Shown here: in pieces, positions 6,632 to 14,349 of the stretch | Position numbering within the stretch: position 1 is the stretch's first letter | How the letters are laid out: each line of letters starts with the position of its first letter | Assembly: GCA_028678715.1 (NCBI GenBank) | Contig: JAJRCY010000003.1 | Location: 1 to 14,366 of the forward strand | Origin: Methanomicrobiales archaeon | GTDB lineage: Archaea > Halobacteriota > Methanomicrobia > Methanomicrobiales > JACTUA01 | Length of the DNA: 14,366 nt | Direction: 5' to 3' | Made by a program: the position numbers and the translations under genes | The notes under the pieces: generated by a model | Database searches by the model: none | Told to the model about the DNA's origin: nothing | What the model saw: the letters and a program-made list of their open reading frames with translations, nothing else

Positions 6632-7498
6632 ATGAGGAGAAGAGGTATTGCATTCATTGCATTGATCATGCTCTCGCTCGTGTGCGTGACACCGGTACTG
6701 GCAGCGAAGCCTGCCAACAATCTCGCGGGTGCGGTGAAGTATCCCTGGTATCTCTCGGGAGAAGTGATGGCGGTCCCGCCCTATGGATGCAGGGACATAC
6801 CGGGATCAGATACCGCCTCGAAGCTGATCGTCAACCAGCCGAACGGCATGGTGGAGGCCACTATCACCGGGGCCATGAACGGCCTTCACCCGGACACGGT
6901 GTACACGGTCTATCTCTCCGGGCCATGGACGAGGGACACGAAACGGTGGAACCTTGTCGGAGACTGGACGCTGCGATTCGTGTACGGGGGTAACTATGAT
7001 CACGACATGACGGTGACCCTGCAGGAGGATCCCGTCTGCGGGGTTGGAAGTGCCTTTGAAGGATTTGGGATTTTCGTGCCCGACACATTGTACACCTGGA
7101 CCGTTACAGGGACGGTAGCTGGCAATGCTGTTTCCTTCCACATCCTTTACACCGGGACAAATGCTGGATACTATGTGGATGCCGTGGGGACCATCGCCGA
7201 TGACGGTACGATGAGTGGCACCTGGTCCAATCCTTCACAAAGCGGAACCTGGTCATCAACAGCCGGGCATGCGACACCCACACCGATCGGTTCCGGGTGG
7301 CCGGGGCTCTTCACCAGCACCGTCCCACCGTTCACCTTCGCGACCGACATGTACGGAGAAGGGAGCTGGCATGTGAACCTGCGGGCCGAAGACTTCCAGG
7401 GAGAGCCACCCTACTCCCTCTCGGTCTGGATCAACGAGGCCGGGGGGACAATGCTCATCAGCGACAACTTTGATGTGCAGGTGCCCCCTGCAGACTAA
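6632..7498 (+). CDS. Secreted beta-rich protein of unknown function
   Basis: A 288-residue protein with a signal peptide (MRRRG, then a hydrophobic core, cleavage near residue 24 at VLAA). The mature part is rich in Thr, Ser, Gly, Trp and aromatic residues and short beta strands, for example ATITGAMNGLHPDTVYTVYL, LVGDWTLRFVYGG and TWTVTGTVAGNAVSFHILYT. The segment GTIADDGTMSGTWSNPSQSG with a following GTWSST (about residues 190-212) is a pattern seen in many secreted beta-sandwich proteins. There is no C-terminal membrane anchor, so it is probably released or loosely attached. It has a very strong ribosome-binding site (GGAGGGG, 5-6 bases before ATG). It is monocistronic, with an AT-rich island upstream and a T-run immediately after the stop. 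I do not recognise a specific family; a surface or binding role is only a guess. Confidence 0.8.
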   Translation: MRRRGIAFIALIMLSLVCVTPVLAAKPANNLAGAVKYPWYLSGEVMAVPPYGCRDIPGSDTASKLIVNQPNGMVEATITGAMNGLHPDTVYTVYLSGPWTRDTKRWNLVGDWTLRFVYGGNYDHDMTVTLQEDPVCGVGSAFEGFGIFVPDTLYTWTVTGTVAGNAVSFHILYTGTNAGYYVDAVGTIADDGTMSGTWSNPSQSGTWSSTAGHATPTPIGSGWPGLFTSTVPPFTFATDMYGEGSWHVNLRAEDFQGEPPYSLSVWINEAGGTMLISDNFDVQVPPAD

Positions 7499-7504
7499 TT
7501 TTTT
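7499..7504 (+). terminator. T-run directly after the secreted protein stop
   Basis: TTTTTT begins at the base after the TAA stop (7496-7498), as expected for archaeal T-tract termination. Confidence 0.5.
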
Positions 7505-7596
7505 CTTGGGCGATCCCATTTTTCAGCATCCACATCCACAATAAAATCCACCGGATTCCCCGGATTGGGCTATTCCACTGAAGGGAAACAACATCA

Positions 7597-7639
7597 TGCA
7601 ATGAGACATTGCAGGCTGCGAATTCTCCCGGCAGCCTGC
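7597..7639. terminator. Two abutting perfect hairpins between convergent genes
   Basis: TGCAATG (7597-7603) pairs with CATTGCA (7607-7613) around a 3-base loop. GCAGGCTGC (7611-7619) pairs with GCAGCCTGC (7631-7639) around an 11-base loop. The two share GCA at 7611-7613, so they are mutually exclusive at the base. They lie between the convergent secreted protein and ATPase genes, and a minus-strand TTTTT (7667-7663) follows the ATPase stop. Together they are the likely ATPase 3' end. Confidence 0.45.
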
Positions 7640-7670
7640 GGGTGCGGTGCAGCTTTTTCAGCAAAAAGGA

Positions 7671-10388
7671 TCACGCCGAGGGCGCGGGGGAGGCCGCCCG
7701 CACCCCCCGCCACCGCATCCCCCACTTCACCAGCTCCGGCACGATGAACGCCGTGGATGCCAGTGCCATGACAATCCCCCAGTCACGGAGGTCCAGGGGC
7801 ACGGTGTCAAAGATGAGCCACGCCGGTGCCCATTCCGTGATGAGTACCTGGGTCCCGAAGCCGAAAAAGAACGCTGCCCAGAGCCAGCGGTTCCGGAAGA
7901 GGCCGGTCGCGAGCACCGGGGTGCTCCCTGATCCGCTGGAGGAGAGGGCAAAGAACTGCTGGTACATGATGATGATACAGAAGGCCATGGTCCCGGCCTT
8001 CGCCGCCATCCCGACGTCTCCGCCCAGGTACCAGGTGTAGGCGCCAAGGACGACGATGGCCAAGAGGAGCCCAACCAGCACCATCGCCGCGCCGAAGCGT
8101 GCGGTCAGGATGCGGCCCTTCGGATCCTGGGGCGGCCGTTTCATGATGTCGGGATCGCCGGGGTTCATGGCCAGGGCGAGAGCCGGGGGGCTGTCGGTGA
8201 TGATGTTCATCCAGAGGATCTGGATGGGGGTGATGGGGCTCGCGAGGCCCGCCACGATGGCCGTGAAGATGGTGATGAGCTCGCCGATGTTGCAGGAGAG
8301 GAGGTAGTTCACCGCTTTTAAAATGTTCGCGTAGATCACGCGGCCCTCCTCGACGGCCCGCTCGATGGAGGCAAAGTTGTCGTCGGTGATCACCATGTCG
8401 CTCGCCTCCTTGGTCACCTCGGTGCCGGTGATCCCCATCGCCACACCGATGTCGGCCCTCTTGATCGCCGGTGCATCGTTCACGCCGTCGCCGGTCATGG
8501 CCACGATCTCATCCCGGGACTTCAGGGCGTCCACGATGCGGAGCTTGTGCTCGGGAGATACGCGGGCGTAGACCCCCACGTGCTCGACGAGGCCTCTCAG
8601 GTCGTCTTCGGTGGCCGTGTCCAGCTCCATCCCGGTCATGATCCCGCCGGCCCCGCCGTAGTCCAGGTTCAGCTCCCGCGCCACGGCCCCCGCGGTGGTG
8701 GGATTGTCGCCGGTGATCATCACCACGCGCACACCCGCCTCCCGGCAGGCCTGCACCGCGGTCCTGGCCTCGGCCCGCGGGGGGTCCATCATGCCGGCCA
8801 GGCCGATGAAGACGAGATCCTGCTCCACCTCGGCATCGGGGATCCCGGGGTCGGGGAGGTCGCGGTACGCGAAGCCAAGCACCCGGAGGGATTCCGAGGC
8901 CATGGCGGTGGTGGCCGCAATGACAGCGTCCCGGTCCGCCGGGGTGAGGTCCTTCTCACCGCTGTCATGGAGCACCCGCGTGCACTTCGCGACCAGCACC
9001 TCGGGCGCACCCTTGACATAGGCGCGGTGGCGGTAGTCGACGGTGCGGATCACCGTCATCATCTTCCGGGCCGAGTCAAAGGGGATCTCCCGCGTGAAGG
9101 CGTGGGCAGCGAGGAGCCGGCCCTGCTCGAGCCCGGCTTTCGCGGCAACGACAAGGAGGCACGCCTCGGTGGGATCGCCCAGGATGGTCCCCTTCCCGTT
9201 CTCCGCATTGACCGAGAGGCTGCTGTTGTTGCAGAGCACCCCGGCCTCCAGCAGCTCCTTCATCCCGGGGACCGCGAGAGCAGCGATGGTGCTCCCGGTA
9301 CGCTCCTCGATGAAGTCCCCCCGCACCGAGTAGCCCTCGCCCGTGACCCGGAGAAAGGTCCCGTTCACGAGGACCCGCCGCACCGTCATCTCGTTCTTCG
9401 TGAGCGTCCCCGTCTTATCGGTGCAGATGACGGTGGCGGCGCCCAGGGTCTCCACCGCGGGGAGGCGGCGGATGATGGCGTGCTTGGATGCCATCCGCTG
9501 CACCCCCAGGGAGAGGGTGATGGTCAGGACGGCGGGGAGCCCCTCGGGGATGGCTGCGACCGCGAGGGAGACCGCGACGAGAAACATCTCGAACGCATGC
9601 TGGCCCCGGAGAAGGCCCACAAAGAAGATCACCGCGACAATGATGAGGGCGGCAGCGGAGAGCTGCTTCCCGAGGTAGTTCAGCTTCCTCTGGAGGGGTG
9701 TCGACACCTCCGGTTCCTCGGCCACCACCTTCGCGATCTTCCCGAGCTCGGTGTGCATGCCGGTGGCGGTGACGAGCGCCTTCCCCCGCCCGCGGGTGAT
9801 GACGGTGCCCAGGAAGAGCATGTTCACATGGCAGTGGATGGTCTCCTGCAGCTCGCAGACGCGGCCTGCGTCCTTGGGGACAGGCACCGATTCGCCAGTG
9901 AGCGGGGCCTCGTCCACCTCCAGGGCAACGGTCTCCAGCAGCCGGGCATCGGCAGGGACCCGGTCCCCTTCCCCGATGAGGACGACGTCACCGGGCACCA
10001 GGTCGCGGGCATCGATGTTCGCCTCGGCCCCCCCGCGGATGACCCGTGCCGTGGGAGCAGTCATCTTCTTCAGCGCTTCCAGCGCCTTCTCGGCCTTGTA
10101 CTCCTGGACAAAACCGATGACCCCGTTCAGGACCAGGATGGCCATGATGGCCATCGCGTCCAGCCATTCGCCCAGAATCCCCGAGATGATCGCGGCCGCG
10201 GCCAGGATCACGATGAGGAGGTCGGTGAACTGCTGGGCGAAGAGGAGGAGGAGGCTCTGCTTCTTCTGCTCCTGCAGGCGGTTCGGCCCGTGCTCGGCGA
10301 GGCGGGCCTTCGCCTCGGTATCGGAGAGTCCCTGCGCCCCGGAGCGGAGTACCTCCAGGGCCCGGTCGACGGAAAGGGTGTGGAACAT
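7671..10388 (-). CDS. P2A-type cation-transporting ATPase (calcium type)
   Basis: A complete 905-residue membrane pump. It has an N-terminal cation-ATPase domain (1-70), the actuator loop LTGES (163-167), M4 AAIPEGLPAV (279-287), phosphorylation site Asp324 in DKTGTLT, the nucleotide-binding motifs FDSARKMM and KGAPE (459-463), TGDNP (559-563) and GDGVNDAP (633-640), then a C-terminal domain with six membrane segments. The residues that form calcium site II in SERCA have counterparts: Glu282 (M4), Asn700 (with Glu703, M5, NIGE), and Asn728 and Asp732 (M6, WMNIITD). This points to ATP-driven calcium export, though manganese or another cation cannot be excluded. I chose ATG 10388 because GGAGGT lies 9 bases upstream; 28 codons of open frame before it look non-coding. 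The gene is monocistronic. Confidence 0.93.
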   Translation of the reverse strand: MFHTLSVDRALEVLRSGAQGLSDTEAKARLAEHGPNRLQEQKKQSLLLLFAQQFTDLLIVILAAAAIISGILGEWLDAMAIMAILVLNGVIGFVQEYKAEKALEALKKMTAPTARVIRGGAEANIDARDLVPGDVVLIGEGDRVPADARLLETVALEVDEAPLTGESVPVPKDAGRVCELQETIHCHVNMLFLGTVITRGRGKALVTATGMHTELGKIAKVVAEEPEVSTPLQRKLNYLGKQLSAAALIIVAVIFFVGLLRGQHAFEMFLVAVSLAVAAIPEGLPAVLTITLSLGVQRMASKHAIIRRLPAVETLGAATVICTDKTGTLTKNEMTVRRVLVNGTFLRVTGEGYSVRGDFIEERTGSTIAALAVPGMKELLEAGVLCNNSSLSVNAENGKGTILGDPTEACLLVVAAKAGLEQGRLLAAHAFTREIPFDSARKMMTVIRTVDYRHRAYVKGAPEVLVAKCTRVLHDSGEKDLTPADRDAVIAATTAMASESLRVLGFAYRDLPDPGIPDAEVEQDLVFIGLAGMMDPPRAEARTAVQACREAGVRVVMITGDNPTTAGAVARELNLDYGGAGGIMTGMELDTATEDDLRGLVEHVGVYARVSPEHKLRIVDALKSRDEIVAMTGDGVNDAPAIKRADIGVAMGITGTEVTKEASDMVITDDNFASIERAVEEGRVIYANILKAVNYLLSCNIGELITIFTAIVAGLASPITPIQILWMNIITDSPPALALAMNPGDPDIMKRPPQDPKGRILTARFGAAMVLVGLLLAIVVLGAYTWYLGGDVGMAAKAGTMAFCIIIMYQQFFALSSSGSGSTPVLATGLFRNRWLWAAFFFGFGTQVLITEWAPAWLIFDTVPLDLRDWGIVMALASTAFIVPELVKWGMRWRGVRAASPAPSA

Positions 10389-10535
10389 GGGTGGTGCACC
10401 TCCGGATCCCAGGATTCCTGGCCTTACGGGTCCCTGACGGGCGGCCATCTTTTCGGCAGGATGCAGGGACATCAGGCTGCCGCCCTGCTCCCTGACGTTC
10501 CGGATGCCGCTGCGGCAGAAGACCTGGCGAAGCGA

Positions 10536-10547
10536 GGAATAAGTTTC
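10536..10547 (-). promoter_or_regulatory. Candidate TATA element for the ATPase gene
   Basis: The minus strand reads GAAACTTATTCC, the only AT-rich element in the region. Transcription would start near 10515, giving a leader of about 125 bases. Confidence 0.35.
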
Positions 10548-10787
10548 CGGGAGAGTTAAGGGTTGTGATGCGGTTCAGGGGAGCCATTGACGGTGCGGAG
10601 GGGTTGACGCCCTGCGCCGGGAATGCCCGGGGGCGCAGGAGACCGGGATGATGCCCCCGCCGTTCGGGCATGGTCAGGAAGGACGGGGCGTTGGGTATGA
10701 TATCATCCCTGCCGGGAGGCGCACCCAGGGATGACAAAGGGATACCATGACGGGGAACAGGGTGGGCACAGGGACGTGCCCCGGGGA
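10548..10787. other. Intergenic stretch without a recognisable gene
   Basis: Together with the ATPase leader this forms a 399-base gap. No reading frame on either strand looks coding. It contains a 10-base palindrome ATGATATCAT (10697-10706), one copy of a 27-base repeat (10724-10750), and a hairpin next to the tRNA: GGGCAC (10764-10769) pairing with GTGCCC (10776-10781). The hairpin lies 7 bases past the tRNA 3' end and could take part in processing or termination. Confidence 0.5.
10724..10750. repeat. 27-base dispersed repeat, copy 1
   Basis: This segment matches 11712-11738 at 23 of 27 positions and in the same orientation. The shared 3' part is AAGGGATACCATGA. Neither copy lies in a gene; both are non-coding DNA upstream of minus-strand genes. 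Function unknown. Confidence 0.45.
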
Positions 10788-10899
10788 TGCTGCGGGCGGG
10801 ATCCGAACCCGCGACCTCCAGATATCCCAGATGATGGCGCCTCCGATTCGCCGGAAAACCCTATGAGTCTGGCGCCCTAACCAGCTAGGCCACCGCAGC
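10788..10899 (-). tRNA. tRNA-Met: Elongator tRNA-Met (CAT) with a 38-base intron
   Basis: The acceptor stem pairs GCTGCGG with CCGCAGC, followed by discriminator A73. The D arm is GCCT/GGGC with loop AGCTGGTTA, the T arm is GCGGG-TTCGGAT-CCCGC, and the anticodon stem is CCAGA/TCTGG with loop C-T-CAT-A-A. CCA is not encoded. G1-C72 rules out the archaeal initiator (A1-U72), and the resemblance to haloarchaeal intron-bearing elongator tRNA-Met makes tRNA-Ile2 (also CAT) less likely. The intron occupies 10824-10861, between positions 37 and 38. Its end TGGG pairs with exon CTCA to make the 4-bp helix between two 3-base bulges (TA|G and AT|A). This is the archaeal bulge-helix-bulge cut by EndA. 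The mature tRNA is 74 bases. Confidence 0.95.
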
Positions 10900-10908
10900 G
10901 CGAAAGTT

Positions 10909-10942
10909 GCATTATAGAGAGGAAACCCGCAGGGATAAAGAT
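10909..10942 (-). promoter_or_regulatory. tRNA-Met promoter: TATA box and ATGC box B
   Basis: The minus strand has CTTTATCC (about 10942-10935) and, roughly 28 bases downstream, ATGC (10912-10909), the box B start motif of methanogen stable-RNA promoters. Transcription would start about 10 bases before the tRNA 5' end. Confidence 0.6.
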
Positions 10943-10993
10943 TCTGATGAGGGGCCTGGGAGAAGGATGCGGGCTCCGCTCCCATGCGGGGAC

Positions 10994-11047
10994 GGGCTAT
11001 CCTCACTGGGAGAGGGCACCGGGAGGGGACCTGCCCCCTCCCGCACC
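10994..11047. repeat. GC-rich hairpin repeat, copy 1
   Basis: It begins GGGCTATCCTCAC and ends CCCTCCCGCACC. The core hairpin pairs GGGAGGGG (11021-11028) with CCCCTCCC (11035-11042). It matches the copy at 12631-12681 over its whole length apart from a few substitutions and a 3-base length difference. It sits just past the 3' end of the winged-helix gene and upstream of the tRNA-Met promoter, so it could act as a terminator. Confidence 0.65.
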
Positions 11048-11101
11048 CACCCTGGAACAAGCCCGTCCCCTGCACCACGGAGCACAATCCCGTCCCTGTG
11101 T

Positions 11102-11662
11102 TCACGACAGCGGGATGATCACGATCTTCGGTCCTTCCATGAGGCTCCGGAGTACCGGGTCGCTGTTGCCGAGCCTGTCCCGGAACTCCCCGGGGGTGAG
11201 CAGGAGGGAGCGGATCTCCCGGCCCAGGTGGCGCTCCATCTCCCGGACCACCTGCCGGAACCGGCCCTGATCCGCATCGCCCATGACAAAGAGGTTCAGG
11301 TCGCCGGTCCAGACACCACCCTCCCGGGCGGACGGCCCATAGAGGAAGGCGTACCCGATGCCTTCCAACCCTTCCAGCTGGCGCCGGATCAGGGGGACGA
11401 GCCCCTGGGTCTTCAGCACCAGCCCCGAGAGCTCAGGATACAGAGGAGAGAGGCGGTTCACGGAATAGAACCGCTGCTTCCCCCGGGTGGTGCTGGTGAC
11501 GAGGCCCAGCTCTTCCAGGTTCCGGAGCTCCCGCCGGATCGCGTTGATGTTCTCTTCGATATCCCGCTCCATCCCCCGCGGGTAACGCTCCCGCTCGGGG
11601 TCCAGGAGAAAGAGGGTGAGGAGCTTCACGCGGGTGCCGGAGGTGAAGAGCCTGCGAAGCAT
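11102..11662 (-). CDS. Winged-helix regulator with degenerate MNT-type nucleotidyltransferase domain
   Basis: A 186-residue protein. Residues 1-70 form a winged-helix DNA-binding domain: MLRRLFTSGTRVKLLTLFLL, a recognition region around NINAIRRELRNLEELGLV, and the wing STTRGKQRFYSVN. Residues 100-183 resemble the MNT-like nucleotidyltransferase fold (GYAFLYGPSAR, TGDLNLFVMGD, LGREIRSLLLTPGEFRDRL, GPKIVII). The usual GS-x-AR and D-x-D motifs are altered: Pro110 replaces the Ser, and the acidic pair is Asp121 and Asn123, so catalysis is doubtful. Such archaeal proteins are taken to be transcription regulators with a nucleotidyltransferase-derived sensor or toxin-like domain. The ATG at 11662 directly abuts a 40-bp palindrome that covers its TATA region. 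The transcript looks leaderless and autoregulation is likely. Confidence 0.8.
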   Translation of the reverse strand: MLRRLFTSGTRVKLLTLFLLDPERERYPRGMERDIEENINAIRRELRNLEELGLVTSTTRGKQRFYSVNRLSPLYPELSGLVLKTQGLVPLIRRQLEGLEGIGYAFLYGPSAREGGVWTGDLNLFVMGDADQGRFRQVVREMERHLGREIRSLLLTPGEFRDRLGNSDPVLRSLMEGPKIVIIPLS

Positions 11663-11702
11663 TGAGTAAAATAAGTATTCAACTGAATAAATATTTTACT
11701 CA
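11663..11702. promoter_or_regulatory. 40-bp palindromic operator overlapping a promoter
   Basis: Two 19-base arms (11663-11681 and 11684-11702) match at 17 of 19 positions around a 2-base centre. The outer ends are TGAGTAAAATA and TATTTTACTCA, and the inner part TATTCAACTGAATA is perfect. On the minus strand it contains the TATA-like ATATTTATT (about 11694-11686), 25-30 bases before the ATG at 11662. A dimeric regulator bound here would block TBP and the start site. The gene directly downstream encodes a winged-helix protein, so autoregulation is the natural reading. Confidence 0.75.
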
Positions 11703-11711
11703 TTGATCTGG

Positions 11712-11738
11712 CCCGGGGATGTTCAAGGGATACCATGA
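11712..11738. repeat. 27-base dispersed repeat, copy 2
   Basis: Partner of 10724-10750, with mismatches at four positions. It lies just upstream of the palindromic operator, in the 167-base gap after the COG2426-type gene. No function is evident. Confidence 0.45.
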
Positions 11739-11829
11739 ACGTGATTCGACCCACTCCAGGTGAGGAGAGCCAGCGCCGGTGGGGAGAATACGATGGAGGC
11801 CAGGGATACACCGAGGAAAGGATTGTCCC

Positions 11830-12522
11830 TCATCCGGTCTTTTTCCTGCCAAAGGAACGGCGGGCGAGCAAGTACACCAGCACCCCCGCCGCAATGATCC
11901 CCAGCAGGATCGCAGCGCCCAGGTACACGCTCTGCAGGAAGGCCTGCTGCAGGAACAGGGTGCCAAGAGCGATCCCGAAGGAACCGGCCACAGTGCCGAT
12001 GGCGATGGCACCCATCACCATCCTTCGGCTCATGCCCAGCAGCCTTCCGACAATGGACCCCCGCACTCCCCCCGAGCCCAGCACGGGCACCATGACAAGG
12101 ATCACGATCCCGAAGAAGTAGAGGCGGGAGAGCCAGGGTCGCTCGCCCAGGAACTCCCGGCCGCCCTGGATGAACCGGGTGATCCAGGGACCCAGCACCG
12201 GGATCCGTTCAGCGAGATCAAAGTTCCAGACCATGAAGAGCCCCACCTCAAGGTCCACCATGGCGATGGATCCGGCTACGGCCCACCAGGGGTAGCCCAG
12301 CAGGATCCCGAGAGGGATGATCGTCTCCTTGCCTGCCGGCGGGAGCTCGTAGGCCAGCATCAGGGCAGCGACGGCGATCATCGTTCCATTCCCGAAGGCC
12401 AGGGAGAGGGCAAGGAGGTGGAGGGCAAGGATGAGGAACGGGATGGTCAGGCGGAGTGCCCGTTCCGGGAGCCGGTGCTCTGTGAAGATCGTGTCGGTGT
12501 CATTCCACGCGGTCTGCTCCAG
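11830..12522 (-). CDS. COG2426-type membrane protein (putative small multidrug export), apparent CTG start
   Basis: A polytopic membrane protein with the family signature ELPPAGKETIIPLGILLGYP, followed by MVDLEVGLFMVWNFD, VLGPWITRF, VMVPVLGSGGVRGSIVGRLL and GAIAIGTVAGSFGIALGT. COG2426 proteins are annotated as putative small multidrug exporters; the real substrate is unknown. The first ATG (12381) would cut into the first membrane helix. The frame stays open another 47 codons and encodes a coding-like segment with a hydrophobic helix (RLTIPFLILALHLLALSLAF). That stretch has no ATG, GTG or TTG, but has CTG at 12522 with AGGTGA exactly 6 bases upstream, overlapping the in-frame stop. I therefore take CTG as the start (230 residues). 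ATG 12381 (183 residues) is the fallback. Confidence 0.75.
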   Translation of the reverse strand: MEQTAWNDTDTIFTEHRLPERALRLTIPFLILALHLLALSLAFGNGTMIAVAALMLAYELPPAGKETIIPLGILLGYPWWAVAGSIAMVDLEVGLFMVWNFDLAERIPVLGPWITRFIQGGREFLGERPWLSRLYFFGIVILVMVPVLGSGGVRGSIVGRLLGMSRRMVMGAIAIGTVAGSFGIALGTLFLQQAFLQSVYLGAAILLGIIAAGVLVYLLARRSFGRKKTG

Positions 12523-12566
12523 GGAGGGTCACCTGCCCGGTCTCTCCGGAAGAATCGGGTCTGATG

Positions 12567-12577
12567 CGGTAAAGGCT
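12567..12577 (-). promoter_or_regulatory. Candidate TATA element for the COG2426-type gene
   Basis: The minus strand reads GCCTTTACCGC. Transcription would start near 12545, giving a leader of about 20 bases that contains the AGGTGA ribosome-binding site of the CTG start. Confidence 0.35.
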
Positions 12578-12630
12578 TTGCTGACCGGCCTGGAACGGTT
12601 GCTCCGAAAAATTCCAGGAGACCTCCTACC

Positions 12631-12681
12631 GGGCTATCCTCACGGGGGAGGGTCCGGGAGGGGGTCTCCCCCTCCCGCACC
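12631..12681. repeat. GC-rich hairpin repeat, copy 2
   Basis: Same orientation as the copy at 10994-11047, sharing the start GGGCTATCCTCAC and the end CCCTCCCGCACC. It holds a perfect 9-bp stem, GGGAGGGGG (12656-12664) with CCCCCTCCC (12668-12676), around the 3-base loop TCT. It lies in the 336-base gap between pycA and the COG2426-type gene. Confidence 0.7.
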
Positions 12682-12694
12682 ATATTCAGATACT

Positions 12695-12742
12695 CCGGAA
12701 TTCCCAAAATCCCGGAATTTCCTGTCCCACCGGGAGGACAGG
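12695..12742. repeat. Short direct repeat and hairpin between repeat copies
   Basis: CCGGAATTCCC (12695-12705) is echoed by CCCGGAATTTCC (12711-12722). Next, CCTGTCC (12721-12727) pairs exactly with GGACAGG (12736-12742) around an 8-base loop. They lie between the two oppositely oriented copies of the GC-rich repeat. Confidence 0.4.
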
Positions 12743-12790
12743 AGGGGACTTCGGCTCCCTCCCGGACCCCACCCCCACAGGAGGATAGAC
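12740..12790. repeat. GC-rich hairpin repeat, diverged copy 3, inverted
   Basis: The segment CTCCCTCCCGGACCCCAC followed by CCCCACAGGAGGATAG resembles the reverse complement of copy 2 (CCCTCCCGGACCCTCCCCC, GTGAGGATAG). It is more diverged than copies 1 and 2 and its hairpin is imperfect. It lies about 70 bases after the pycA stop on the minus strand. Confidence 0.5.
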
Positions 12791-12858
12791 GGATCCGTTC
12801 CTGTGCGGAAATTCAGTCCTGCTGACCTTCAGAAAGAGAGGAGGATTGTCCCCAAGGC

Positions 12859-14345
<1,487 letters not shown>

Positions 14346-14349
<4 letters not shown>

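Noticed and set aside
8547..10559. A 670-codon open frame on the plus strand opposite the ATPase gene
   Set aside because: It is an antisense shadow caused by high GC. The minus-strand ATPase has every family motif, while this frame is low-complexity, rich in Gly, His and Arg, and has no recognisable domain.
12631..12790. CRISPR-like array
   Set aside because: Only two copies lie here, in opposite orientation, diverged, with no regular spacers and no cas genes nearby.
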